Assembly (NCBI GenBank): GCA_009775365.1 | Contig: VSPM01000084.1 | Span: forward strand, 1-10,445 | DNA length: 10,445 nucleotides | Reading direction: 5' to 3' | DNA from: Muribaculaceae bacterium | GTDB lineage: Bacteria > Bacteroidota > Bacteroidia > Bacteroidales > Muribaculaceae | In this document: positions 1 to 7,163 of the stretch, in pieces | How positions within the stretch are numbered: position 1 is the stretch's first letter | How the letters are laid out: each line of letters starts with the position of its first letter | Made by a program: the position numbers and the translations under genes | The notes under the pieces: model-generated | Database searches by the model: none | The model's input: only the letters and a program-made list of their open reading frames with translations | What the model was told of the DNA's origin: nothing

Positions 1-72
1 CTTCAGGATGGGCTTGAACCAACGACCCCCTGATTAACAGTCAGGTGCTCTAACCAACTGAGCTACTGAAGC
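1..72 (-). tRNA. tRNA-Asn (anticodon GTT), 3' end cut by window edge
   Basis: Read on the minus strand, the sequence begins GCTTCAG (acceptor 5' arm), continues TAGCTCAGTTGGTTAGAGC (D arm), then a CCTGA/TCAGG anticodon stem around the loop CTGTTAA, whose positions 34-36 are GTT, so it reads asparagine codons. The T arm carries GGTTCAAGCC. The 3' acceptor strand is visible as CTGAAG, and the last paired base, the discriminator and any encoded CCA lie outside the window. It delivers Asn to the ribosome. No other tRNA is visible beside it, and a promoter-like element lies about 80 bases upstream. Confidence 0.96.
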
Positions 73-149
73 ATTTTTTGTTGCATTATCGAGATTTTTG
101 CCGTCCTCTTTTTGTTTTGGAGGGGTAGGTGTTTCTCTCATTTGCGGTG

Positions 150-181
150 CAAAGTTAGGAAGTTTTTTTGAACTGTGCAAA
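150..181 (-). promoter_or_regulatory. Bacteroidota-type promoter for tRNA-Asn
   Basis: On the minus strand there is TTTG (178-181), a 20-base spacer, then TAACTTTG (150-157), a full match to the -33 TTTG / -7 TAnnTTTG pattern of Bacteroidota housekeeping promoters. Transcription would begin near 143 and run into the tRNA about 70 bases on. The assignment rests on motif and spacing only. Confidence 0.65.
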
Positions 182-342
182 TTTAAATGATAAAATTTTT
201 CTAAATTTTGAGTTCTAATGATGGTTTAGTGGTTGTAAAATGTTGGTTTTTAGACTTATGTAGATTGAAATTTTTTTTTGAATTTTTTTAATTTTTCTGA
301 TTGCCGTTGCTGAAAACTATCAAAAAATCGTTTGATTTCTGT

Positions 343-373
343 TTTGTGTACTCACATATTTTTGCTAATTTTG
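343..373 (+). promoter_or_regulatory. Promoter for pepT-miaA
   Basis: TTTG at 343-346, a 19-base spacer and TAATTTTG at 366-373 fully match the Bacteroidota -33/-7 pattern. A start near 380 leaves a leader of only about 20-25 bases before the pepT ATG. The rest of the 73-402 gap is AT-rich, with the divergent tRNA promoter at 150-181 and no ORF or hairpin that I can support. Confidence 0.7.
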
Positions 374-402
374 CGTCATGTTAATTTAAACCTACATTTA
401 CC

Positions 403-1623
403 ATGACAGTAACTGATCGTTTTCTAAGCTATGTGGCGTTTGACACGCAAAGCGATGAACTGACGAATATGACTCCTTCTACCCCCGGGCAGATGGTGTT
501 TGCGCGTTTTCTTAAGGAGCAGCTCGAAAAAATGGGCCTCGAAGAGATTTCTCTTGATGACAATGGCTATCTTATGGCGACGCTTCCTTCAAACTGCGGC
601 TATGACGCTCCAGTGGTCGGTTTTATTGCCCATCTCGACACCGCCCCCGACATGAGCGGCAAGCATGTCAATCCTCGCATTGTTAAGAATTATGACGGCA
701 AATCAATCCTTTTAAATGAAAAGGAGAATATTGTGTTGAGTCCTGAGGAGTTTCCGGAGATGTTGAACTATATTGGCCAGGATTTGATCGTGACTGACGG
801 CACAACATTGCTTGGAGCTGACGACAAGGCAGGAATTGCGGAGATTGTAACCGCCGTGGCTTATCTTCAGGAGCATCCGGAAATCAAGCATGGCAAAATC
901 AGAATAGCATTCAATCCAGATGAAGAGATAGGGAAGGGCGCTCATAAATTTGATGTGGAGCGCTTCGGTGCGGAGTTTGCATACACTATGGATGGCGGAG
1001 CTGTCGGCGAGCTTGAGTATGAGAATTTCAACGCGGCGAGCGCGAAAGTCACAATAAAAGGTCGCAATGTGCATCCCGGCACAGCCAAGCATAAGATGGT
1101 GAATTCAATCCGCGTCGCAACTCAGTTCATAGTCATGCTTCCTCGCTGGGAGACTCCCGAGCACACCGAGGGATATGAGGGCTTTTATCATCTTGTCGGA
1201 ATTGAAGGGAGCGTAGAAGAGACTGTGCTCACTTATATCATACGCGACCACGACCATGAGCGTTTTGAAAGCAGGAAGCGCGAGATTGAACATCTTGTGC
1301 GCAAGACCAACATTGAGTTCCCCGGTTGCGCATCAGTGGAGATAAAAGACCAGTATTATAACATGCGCGAGAAAATCGAGCCTGTGATGCATATAATCGA
1401 AGTGGCGGAGAAAGCCATGCTTGAGGCCGGCGTAGAGCCCAAGGTGCAGCCAATCAGAGGCGGCACAGATGGCGCCCAGCTTTCATTCAAGGGCCTGCCT
1501 TGCCCGAATATTTTTGCCGGCGGCGAAAATTTCCACGGGCGTTATGAGTATGTCTCAATACAGTCTATGGAGAAGGCGGCTTCAGTGATTGTTAATATTT
1601 GCCGCCTTGTGGCAGAGAAGTGA
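403..1623 (+). CDS. pepT: Peptidase T (tripeptide aminopeptidase, M20B metallopeptidase)
   Basis: Removes the N-terminal residue from tripeptides in the cytoplasm, using two zinc ions. At 406 aa it has the usual length of the family. The metal and catalytic residues of M20 enzymes are all visible: His77 and Asp79 in AHLDTAPD, Asp140 in LLGADDKAG, the Glu174-Glu175 pair in NPDEEIGKG, Asp197 in YTMDGG and His378 in GGENFHGRYE. The segment from about 210 to 320 fits the inserted lid/dimerisation domain, with its conserved NVHPGTAK near 222-229. The ATG at 403 sits shortly after a clear promoter and gives the expected N-terminus. It is the first gene of a two-gene unit, its TGA overlapping the start of miaA. 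There is no signal peptide. The identification is strong and nothing is broken. Confidence 0.97.
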   Translation: MTVTDRFLSYVAFDTQSDELTNMTPSTPGQMVFARFLKEQLEKMGLEEISLDDNGYLMATLPSNCGYDAPVVGFIAHLDTAPDMSGKHVNPRIVKNYDGKSILLNEKENIVLSPEEFPEMLNYIGQDLIVTDGTTLLGADDKAGIAEIVTAVAYLQEHPEIKHGKIRIAFNPDEEIGKGAHKFDVERFGAEFAYTMDGGAVGELEYENFNAASAKVTIKGRNVHPGTAKHKMVNSIRVATQFIVMLPRWETPEHTEGYEGFYHLVGIEGSVEETVLTYIIRDHDHERFESRKREIEHLVRKTNIEFPGCASVEIKDQYYNMREKIEPVMHIIEVAEKAMLEAGVEPKVQPIRGGTDGAQLSFKGLPCPNIFAGGENFHGRYEYVSIQSMEKAASVIVNICRLVAEK

Positions 1624-2531
1624 AAAAGCCGAAGCTTATAGTTATAACAGGGCCGACTGCCTCAGGGAAGTCGGCCCTTGCTGTTGAAGTGGCCTCGAGG
1701 CTTGACACAGGTGTGATATCTGCCGACAGTCGTCAGGTTTATAAAGGTATTCCTGTGGTTACGGCCGTCCCGACGCAAGAGGAGCGCAGGGGAGTGGCCC
1801 ATCATCTTCTGGAGGTTCTTCCGCTTGATTCGTATTACAGCGCGAGCGAGTTTGAAAGAGACGCGCTTGCCGTGTCGGAGGGGCTGTTTGAAAGAAACGG
1901 TGTGGCTGTGGTGTGCGGCGGTTCGATGATGTATGTCGATGCCTTGTGCAACGGCATAGACGAGTTGCCTACCGTGCCGGAAGAGACGAGGACGTCGCTG
2001 ATGGAGTCATGGAGGGAGAATGGCGACGCATGGCTATTGTCGGAACTTGAGAGTTTAGATCCAGAACATTTCAGAAGGGTTGACCAAAAGAATATGAAGA
2101 GGGTGTTTCATGCAGTTGAAGTGAGCATTGCTGCAGGCCGTCCCTACAGTTCGATGCTTACAGGAGGTGTGAAGAAGCGTGATTTTGAAGTTATTAAAAT
2201 TTGTCTTGACGGCGACAGGCAAGAACTGTTCGGCCGCATCAACCGCAGGGTGGAATATATGATGGCCCGTGGCCTTGAGGAGGAGGCGCGAAGCGTGTAT
2301 CCGCTCCGGCATCTGAACTCGTTGAATACCGTCGGGCTGAAGGAGATGTTTCTATGGTTTGACGGCATATTTACAAAAGAGGAGGCCGTGGCGAAGATTC
2401 AGAAAAACACGCGCGTCTATGCCAAGAAGCAGCTCACATGGTATAAGCGCGACGAGGCATTGACGCGTATGGACTTCAGCGACGGCGTGATAGCAAACGC
2501 CGGCAGAATACTCGATATGTTGGTGTTATAG
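1620..2531 (+). CDS. miaA: tRNA dimethylallyltransferase (A37 isopentenylation)
   Basis: Transfers the dimethylallyl group from DMAPP to N6 of A37 in tRNAs that read codons starting with U. At 303 aa it is of normal length. Visible motifs are the P-loop GPTASGKS (11-18), ADSRQVYKG (35-43), GGSMMYVDAL (100-109, where E. coli-type enzymes have GGTGLY), NTVGLKEM (236-243, in place of GYRQ) and the C-terminal QKNTRVYAKKQLTWYKR (261-277). I chose the GTG at 1620, which overlaps the pepT stop as GTGA and puts the P-loop about ten residues from the N-terminus as in relatives; a TTG at 1599 would add seven residues inside pepT. The overlap implies co-transcription and probably coupled translation with pepT. 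Bacteroidales often have two MiaA paralogues, so the numbering of this copy is open. Confidence 0.95.
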   Translation: MKKPKLIVITGPTASGKSALAVEVASRLDTGVISADSRQVYKGIPVVTAVPTQEERRGVAHHLLEVLPLDSYYSASEFERDALAVSEGLFERNGVAVVCGGSMMYVDALCNGIDELPTVPEETRTSLMESWRENGDAWLLSELESLDPEHFRRVDQKNMKRVFHAVEVSIAAGRPYSSMLTGGVKKRDFEVIKICLDGDRQELFGRINRRVEYMMARGLEEEARSVYPLRHLNSLNTVGLKEMFLWFDGIFTKEEAVAKIQKNTRVYAKKQLTWYKRDEALTRMDFSDGVIANAGRILDMLVL

Positions 2532-2544
2532 CAGGCGGCGGAGA

Positions 2545-3240
2545 TTAAAAATCATATCCGATTGTGAATGTCCATGCCTTGTTGAGCCCGCCTTCCGGTT
2601 CTTTCCATACCTTGGTTCCCCCTGCCATGTAGTGAATGCCGAAATAGTAATGACGGTTAAGAGTGAGTCCAGTCCCGATCTTCAGGCCGAAGTCGGCAAA
2701 CCTGCTTTTAGCGTAGAACACTTTCAACGGGCTTTGCGGAGAAGGCTGGTCGATTACCTGTATTTTGTCGGAATCCGATGAATGGAGCTTGAACTGTGCG
2801 TATGGGCCGGCTTCTACAATCCAGCGAAGGTTGTCGGCAACGTTAAAGCGCAGAGAGGCCATTACGGGCACAATGAAATTGTATGACCGCAGGTGTCCGA
2901 GCTGAGTGAAGTTGTCGTCTTCATTCTTTATGTTGATAAAATTCTCGGAGTATGCATAGTTCCCGCTTCTTGATTCAAAAAAGAATCCGGGCTGTATTGC
3001 CAGATAGTCTCTGAGGTTGAGGTTAAGCACTACGCCGGCATCAAATCCGGTTCCCCAGCTGTTTACATTCCAGGCCTGGAAATGGTCGGAAGAGAAAGTC
3101 CTGTTTGAAGAGTTCACGCCAGCTCTCAGTCCGATGTTAAACAGGTGGTCGCACGGTTCTGTCGATAAAAAATCAGATGCAGAGGCGGAAACTGTGGCAA
3201 GGGTCATCAATGAAGACACCGCTATTGCGTGGAGGTTCAT
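2545..3240 (-). CDS. Outer membrane beta-barrel protein (PorT-like family)
   Basis: The protein is 231 aa, starting MNLHAIAVSSLMTLATVSASAS, which reads as a Sec signal peptide cleaved near residue 20-22. What follows is a run of alternating-residue, aromatic-rich strands such as GFDAGVVLNLNL, YLAIQPGFFFES, YNFIVPVMASLRF, RWIVEAGPYAQF, FADFGLKIGTGLTL and YYFGIHYMAGG, ending in TFTIGYDF. A terminal Phe is the usual BAM recognition signal for outer membrane barrels. This fits the small 8-stranded 'outer membrane beta-barrel domain' proteins of Bacteroidota; the substrate or partner is unknown. The frame is open 20 codons further upstream, but only the ATG at 3240 begins a signal peptide. Its stop lies 13 bases from that of miaA, convergently. 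It could be adhesive, structural or a small porin; nothing in the sequence decides this. Confidence 0.85.
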   Translation of the reverse strand: MNLHAIAVSSLMTLATVSASASDFLSTEPCDHLFNIGLRAGVNSSNRTFSSDHFQAWNVNSWGTGFDAGVVLNLNLRDYLAIQPGFFFESRSGNYAYSENFINIKNEDDNFTQLGHLRSYNFIVPVMASLRFNVADNLRWIVEAGPYAQFKLHSSDSDKIQVIDQPSPQSPLKVFYAKSRFADFGLKIGTGLTLNRHYYFGIHYMAGGTKVWKEPEGGLNKAWTFTIGYDF

Positions 3241-3337
3241 ATCTTGTTCAGTGTTTAGTTGTGGTATTGTTGTCAAATGAGTCACGAGGCAATCAAACAT
3301 CTCGATTGTCTTGGCCCGGCAACATTATGTTAAGGTG

Positions 3338-3367
3338 CAAAATTACAAAAAATCTTTGTATTTGAAA
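3338..3367 (-). promoter_or_regulatory. Promoter for the outer membrane barrel gene, interleaved with the yitT-like promoter
   Basis: Minus-strand TAATTTTG lies at 3338-3345, preceded after 18 bases by TTTC (3364-3367), one mismatch from the -33 TTTG. It predicts a leader of about 90 bases before the ATG at 3240. The element is one arm of an 11-bp inverted repeat, the other arm being the -7 of the opposite promoter, so the two promoters occupy the same DNA. Confidence 0.55.
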
Positions 3368-3384
3368 TTTATTGTCTAATTTTG
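3355..3384 (+). promoter_or_regulatory. Promoter for the YitT-family gene
   Basis: TTTG (3355-3358), an 18-base spacer and TAATTTTG (3377-3384) match the Bacteroidota pattern. Transcription would begin near 3391, leaving a leader of roughly 105 bases. The -33 of this promoter lies between the two elements of the divergent one, so simultaneous polymerase binding looks impossible. Confidence 0.6.
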
Positions 3385-3466
3385 CACAAAATTTTATAAA
3401 GAAAACACTGATTCCGCTTCCGCGCTCCGATTGATTGCGACAAGATTGGATAGTAATATAAAAATC

Positions 3467-3482
3467 GCCGGCAGGGACCGGC
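3467..3482 (+). promoter_or_regulatory. Small GC-rich hairpin in the leader of the YitT-family gene
   Basis: GCCGG (3467-3471) pairs with CCGGC (3478-3482) around a CAGGGA loop, 16 bases before the ATG, in an otherwise AT-rich leader. It could affect ribosome access, but the stem is only five pairs. There is no T run after it, so it is not an intrinsic terminator, and I do not recognise a riboswitch. Confidence 0.3.
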
Positions 3483-3498
3483 ACAAAGTAAATTTATA

Positions 3499-4425
3499 AT
3501 GGCTTCATTAAAAGTAAACAGTTTAATGACAGGGGTAAAGGACTATTTGTTTATAGTTCTCGGGATTTTGATCTATGGCATAGCATTCACTGCATTCATA
3601 CTTCCACACGGGATTGTGATCGGAGGTGTGTCAGGAGTGGCCACGCTGGTGTATTTCGCCACCAACGGCGTTATCCCGGTGGCAGTCTCACAATATGGAT
3701 GCAACTTGATTCTGCTTGCACTTGCATTCAGAATCGTGGGGCGCACTTTTGTGTTGCGCACAATATTCGGCGCAACAGTCGCCTCTCTTTTTATCGGCAT
3801 ATTCGAGTCTTTTTTTATGGGTCTTGGACATCCTCTGATAGAAGACATATCGATGAGCGCAGTCCTGGGGGCGATATTGTGTGGCGTCAGTGTCGGGATA
3901 GTTTTTATCCACAACGGCTCCACAGGCGGCACCGACATAGTGGCGGCTATGGTTTCAAAAGTGAGCAACGTCAGCATAGGCCGCACAATGATTTTTGTCG
4001 ACATGATTATAGTTACGAGCTCTCTTCTTCTTCCTTATGACGGAACCTTGGCAGAGAGGCTTAATGCGAGGGTTCCGCTTGTGGTCTACGGCCTGGTGAT
4101 GACTTTCATAATAGCCTACATGGCCGACATGATAATCAACACCAACCGCCAGGCTACCCAGTTCATAATCTTCTCTCACAAATGGGCGGAGATTGCCGAC
4201 CGCATCAACAGTGAGGCGCGTCGCGGCGTGACAGTGCTCGACGGCGAAGGGTGGTATTCAAAGCAGAAGGTAAAAGTTCTGATGGTGTGGTGCCGAAAGA
4301 TAGAGAGCGTCACAATCTTCAGAATTGTCAAGAGCATGGACGACAACGCGTTTATTACGCAGACAAAAGTAAACGGTGTCTACGGCAAAGGCTTTGACAC
4401 TATGAGAGTGAAGATGAAGAAATAG
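3499..4425 (+). CDS. YitT family membrane protein (DUF161 plus C-terminal DUF2179)
   Basis: The protein is 308 aa. The first two thirds hold about six hydrophobic segments, roughly at 16-35, 38-58, 66-80, 88-108, 120-138, 163-180 and 192-212 (the boundaries of the first two are uncertain). HNGSTGGTDIVA (138-149) is the signature of the YitT/DUF161 family. The soluble end, about 220-300, with YSKQKVKVLMVWCRKIE and NGVYGKGFD, is the DUF2179 domain, which resembles small ligand-binding PII-like folds. The family sits in the inner membrane and is thought to be a transporter, but the substrate is not established. The ATG at 3499 follows an AT-rich leader. It appears to be a single-gene transcript, divergent from the barrel gene and followed by a strong hairpin at 4458. 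Confidence 0.9.
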   Translation: MASLKVNSLMTGVKDYLFIVLGILIYGIAFTAFILPHGIVIGGVSGVATLVYFATNGVIPVAVSQYGCNLILLALAFRIVGRTFVLRTIFGATVASLFIGIFESFFMGLGHPLIEDISMSAVLGAILCGVSVGIVFIHNGSTGGTDIVAAMVSKVSNVSIGRTMIFVDMIIVTSSLLLPYDGTLAERLNARVPLVVYGLVMTFIIAYMADMIINTNRQATQFIIFSHKWAEIADRINSEARRGVTVLDGEGWYSKQKVKVLMVWCRKIESVTIFRIVKSMDDNAFITQTKVNGVYGKGFDTMRVKMKK

Positions 4426-4457
4426 CCTGCAGTCATAAACACTGTAAGATAAAGAAC

Positions 4458-4496
4458 GACCCGGGCCCCTCGGCATTTCTGTCGGGAGTCCGGGTC
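4458..4496. terminator. Hairpin between convergent genes, possible bidirectional terminator
   Basis: GACCCGG (4458-4464) pairs with CCGGGTC (4490-4496), and the interior adds further pairs between the C run at 4466-4469 and the G run at 4484-4488. It lies between the stops of the YitT-family gene and the GNAT gene. On the plus strand no T run follows; on the minus strand the next bases are CGTTCTTTATCTT, a weak T-rich tail. Termination is therefore more credible for the minus-strand operon, and uncertain for yitT. Confidence 0.5.
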
Positions 4497-4561
4497 TCGA
4501 GTTATGTAAGCCGGAAATATCTTTATATTCTTCGGAGTTGCCTATGAGGAGGCTGGGGTGG

Positions 4562-5101
4562 TTAAGCCCCGTGGTTCACGTTATAGACTTCCCGCAGCAT
4601 TTCTTTAATAGAGTCGGAATTGTGGAGGCTGACATCTCCATGAGTCATTATCAGCATTTCCAGGGGCTCTTGCGTAGGGCTGTAGGGGGGCTGGGTGTAT
4701 TTGAATTCACCGCGCACTCTAAACCCGTTTCGTTCATAAAACTTGATCCGCTTCTCGGTTAATGAGTCTGTGGGAGGCTCTACTTCGAGAAGCACGTTAG
4801 GGCTGACTTCACGTATAAGGTGATTGAGCATTTTTGTGCCAATGTTCAAGCCGCGTTTTGCAGGAGTCACAGCAAAATGTTCCACATAAGTGTATCCCTC
4901 GAAATTCCAGTAAGACAGGAATCCCAAAAACTCGTTGCCGTCTTTTGCTACAAAAGCATGAAATTTGCCACCCTTCATTTTTATGAAATCGGCCAGATGT
5001 TTTTCGTCATCATATAGCCTTCTTTCATTTTCAGGAAAGGCTTCGTTATATAATTTCAGGAAAGAGGGATAATCTTCTATTTTCAGGTCTTGAAAATCCA
5101 T
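4562..5101 (-). CDS. GNAT family N-acetyltransferase
   Basis: From the ATG at 5101 the protein is 179 aa, opening with the typical first strand MDFQDLKIEDYPSFLKLYNEAFPENERR. The acetyl-CoA region reads YVEHFAVTPAKRGLNIGTKMLNHLI (73-96): RGLNIG at 83-88 corresponds to the R/QxxGxG/A motif, with Asn where Gly is usual. LLEVEPP (104-110) and RIKFYERNGFRV (118-129) match the later strand and alpha-4 helix. It would acetylate a small molecule or protein amine in the cytoplasm; the substrate is unknown. An ATG at 5143 overlaps the upstream stop as ATGA and would add 14 residues, but that stretch is only about 17% GC and leader-like, and the family alignment begins at the later ATG. It is the second gene of an operon with the SGNH gene. 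Confidence 0.88.
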   Translation of the reverse strand: MDFQDLKIEDYPSFLKLYNEAFPENERRLYDDEKHLADFIKMKGGKFHAFVAKDGNEFLGFLSYWNFEGYTYVEHFAVTPAKRGLNIGTKMLNHLIREVSPNVLLEVEPPTDSLTEKRIKFYERNGFRVRGEFKYTQPPYSPTQEPLEMLIMTHGDVSLHNSDSIKEMLREVYNVNHGA

Positions 5102-5139
5102 TATGTCATAATTTCTTTGATTATTATATAAACGAAAAA

Positions 5140-5871
5140 TCATAGCAGTTCATTCATTCTTTTATAGATGAAAACATCGCCGCGCGACATTTTCCCTTTT
5201 TCGGGAGGCGCAAGCGATTTGAAATTCAATTCAGAATTATAGGGAATCCACTCCGCCACCTTGTCAATCCATAGTTCAATTCCGGCTTTTGACGGGTGCG
5301 GGTTGGACTTGCTCTGTCGTGGGAGGTCAAGGTCAAGGCTCCTGAAATAACGTTTGCTTCCGAGTTCGTCTTCAAGCCAGGAGTCAAGAATCTCCCCTTC
5401 ATCGTGTCCCGGCCAGGATGGAGGCCCTATCCAGAGCAGGCGATAAGGGGCGAACTCCTGCTTCAGTTTTTCAACCGAATTTTTCAGCTTGACCTGCGGG
5501 TTCGGCTCGAAAAGTTCATTCATGCCCAGGCACACGATAACGGCATCCGGTTTTTGCTGTTCCAGAATCTTCGACAGGTTGGGAGAGTCAGCCCATTTTG
5601 AAATAGTTGAGCCGTCCCACACAATTGTGGCCACATCAAATCCGTTGATCTGGCCATAGGCATTAAGCCTTTCCGCCATCCATCCAGTCATTGAGTCGCC
5701 TATTATGAGCACATTCTTCACTATTGAATCTGTGGAGTCGGCTTCCTCCACAACAGTGTCCGTTACTTCCGTTTCAGGCTCTTGCGCCCAAAGTTCAGAA
5801 GAGGCTACAGTAATGGAGATAAGCATTAGCCAAAGGAGGATTATATGTCGGGTTTGCTGCTTGCCTTTCAT
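5140..5871 (-). CDS. Exported SGNH/GDSL-like hydrolase (DUF459-type)
   Basis: The protein is 243 aa. Residues 1-30 have basic residues followed by IILLWLMLISITVASSELWAQ, a signal peptide or anchor, then an acidic linker (31-50, rich in Glu, Asp, Thr). The SGNH core starts with NVLIIGDSMTGWM (53-65), Ser60 being the nucleophile of the GDS block. WDGSTI gives the block II Gly87, and VCLGMNELF gives Gly116 and Asn118 of block III. PHPSKAG gives His192, but the Asp expected three residues before it is Ser189. It acts outside the inner membrane, perhaps as an esterase on a glycan acyl group, but the substrate is not known. The C-terminal tail (211-243) is charged and without a recognised domain. 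Its TGA is 38 bases before the GNAT start, so the two are probably co-transcribed. Confidence 0.85.
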   Translation of the reverse strand: MKGKQQTRHIILLWLMLISITVASSELWAQEPETEVTDTVVEEADSTDSIVKNVLIIGDSMTGWMAERLNAYGQINGFDVATIVWDGSTISKWADSPNLSKILEQQKPDAVIVCLGMNELFEPNPQVKLKNSVEKLKQEFAPYRLLWIGPPSWPGHDEGEILDSWLEDELGSKRYFRSLDLDLPRQSKSNPHPSKAGIELWIDKVAEWIPYNSELNFKSLAPPEKGKMSRGDVFIYKRMNELL

Positions 5872-5978
5872 AAATATGCAGGTTGCGGTGCCATGCGGTA
5901 AAATGCATCATGCGCCGGGTGTTGCATTATTAACAAAGAACGGCAATGAAAAGATTAATAAAAATAAAAAAATATCGT

Positions 5979-6009
5979 CAAATGTGAATATGTAAAAAAA
6001 TGAAGTAAA
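5979..6009 (-). promoter_or_regulatory. Weak candidate promoter for the SGNH-GNAT operon
   Basis: On the minus strand TTTA (6006-6009), 19 bases and CACATTTG (5979-5986) each differ by one base from TTTG and TAnnTTTG. It would give a leader of about 100 bases. In an AT-rich gap such partial matches occur by chance, so this is the best available candidate and no more. Confidence 0.3.
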
Positions 6010-6010
6010 A

Positions 6011-6043
6011 ATTGTGGTATGCCCATAAAAATGTTTAATTTTG
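6011..6043 (+). promoter_or_regulatory. Promoter for trpS
   Basis: ATTG (6011-6014), a 21-base spacer and a perfect TAATTTTG (6036-6043) fit the Bacteroidota pattern with one mismatch in the -33. The expected start near 6050 leaves about 45 bases of leader, too short for a T-box or a trp attenuator. Confidence 0.6.
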
Positions 6044-6095
6044 CATTTTAATGTTCATGAATAAATTTTATCCGATATTACCTTGATAATAGAAT

Positions 6096-7160
6096 ATGGA
6101 AAAAAACAGCGATAAAAAGATTGTGCTTAGCGGAATCCGGTCTACCGGCAATCTTCATTTGGGAAACTATTTCGGAGCGTTGAGCAAATTTGTAAGAATG
6201 CAGGATGACTATGACTGCCGTTTCTTCATTGCCGACCTCCATGCGCTCACCACCAATCCCGACCCCAAGACTCTTCATGAGAGTGTGAAAGACATATTGG
6301 CGGAATATCTTGCCGCCGGCCTCGACCCGGAGAAGAACATATTGTATGTTCAGAGCGATGTGCCCGAAATATCAGAGATGTATCTTCTTCTGAACATGCA
6401 TGTGGGCATCGGCGAGCTGATGCGCACCGCTTCGTTCAAAGACAAGGCCCGCAAGGCATTGGGAATCACATCCGACAGCGATGAGATTGAAAAAGAGATA
6501 ATAGGGAATCAGACCAACCAGCGTGTCAACGCCGGCCTCCTTACTTATCCCACCCTCATGGCCGTAGACATTCTCATTCACAAGGCCGATTTTGTGCCTG
6601 TCGGAAAAGACCAGGAGCAGCATCTTGAGCTCACCCGCCGTTTCGCGCGTCGTTTCAATTCGTTCTATAAGACCGATTACTTCGGAGAGCCGGTCAACTT
6701 CAATTTTGGTGGAGAGGCTTTGAAAGTTCCCGGCCTTGACGGTTCCGGCAAGATGGGTAAAAGCGAAGGCAACTGCATATATCTGATAGATGACGAGAAG
6801 ACGCTTCGCAAGAAAGTGATGCGTGCCGTCACGGATGAAGGCCCCAAGGAGCCGAATTCTCCCGTGAGCCAGCCTGTAGAGAATCTGTTTATGCTCATGA
6901 ATCTGGTTTCAGAGCCAGAAGTGGTGGAGCATTATCGCAATGCCTATGCCGACTGCTCAATCCGCTATGGCGACCTCAAGAAGCAGCTTGCGGAAGACCT
7001 GCTTAAACTTACTCTGCCTATCCGCGAGCGCATACTCGACATTCGCGGCAATGACGAATATCTTTCAAAGGTTGTGAGAGAGGGGGCGGAGCGTGCGCGC
7101 GCTTATGCCGCCGACACTCTCAAAGATGTGAGAGAAATCATGGGCATCCGAAAAATATAG
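6096..7160 (+). CDS. trpS: Tryptophan--tRNA ligase
   Basis: Class I cytoplasmic enzyme that activates Trp with ATP and charges tRNA-Trp. The protein is 354 aa, a little longer than the roughly 330 aa of many bacterial forms. The HIGH-type signature is TGNLHLGNYFGAL (17-29, HLGN at 21-24), and the KMSKS loop is KMGKS (219-223) in GSGKMGKSEGN. The Trp-pocket and ATP regions FFIADLHALTT (43-53), YPTLMAVDILIHKADFVPVG (151-170) and KDQEQHLELTRRFA (171-184) are intact. An insertion-like stretch DSDEIEKEIIGNQTNQRVNAG (127-147) probably accounts for the extra length. The ATG at 6096 gives the standard N-terminus. It heads a unit with the SpmAB gene, whose ATG is 3 bases after this stop. Confidence 0.97.
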   Translation: MEKNSDKKIVLSGIRSTGNLHLGNYFGALSKFVRMQDDYDCRFFIADLHALTTNPDPKTLHESVKDILAEYLAAGLDPEKNILYVQSDVPEISEMYLLLNMHVGIGELMRTASFKDKARKALGITSDSDEIEKEIIGNQTNQRVNAGLLTYPTLMAVDILIHKADFVPVGKDQEQHLELTRRFARRFNSFYKTDYFGEPVNFNFGGEALKVPGLDGSGKMGKSEGNCIYLIDDEKTLRKKVMRAVTDEGPKEPNSPVSQPVENLFMLMNLVSEPEVVEHYRNAYADCSIRYGDLKKQLAEDLLKLTLPIRERILDIRGNDEYLSKVVREGAERARAYAADTLKDVREIMGIRKI

Positions 7161-7163
7161 GAG

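Noticed and set aside
1..402. tRNA-Asn considered as an integration site for a mobile element.
   Set aside because: No integrase, no repeat of the tRNA 3' end and no mobile genes are visible; the flank on this side is ordinary core DNA and the 3' end lies outside the window.
712..1092. 126-codon minus-strand ORF inside pepT.
   Set aside because: It lies fully antisense to a well conserved enzyme, has no promoter or family resemblance, and is explained by the base composition of pepT.
6044..6095. A T-box or trp-type attenuator ahead of trpS.
   Set aside because: The leader is only about 45 bases with no stable hairpin, no Trp-rich peptide and no T-box sequence.
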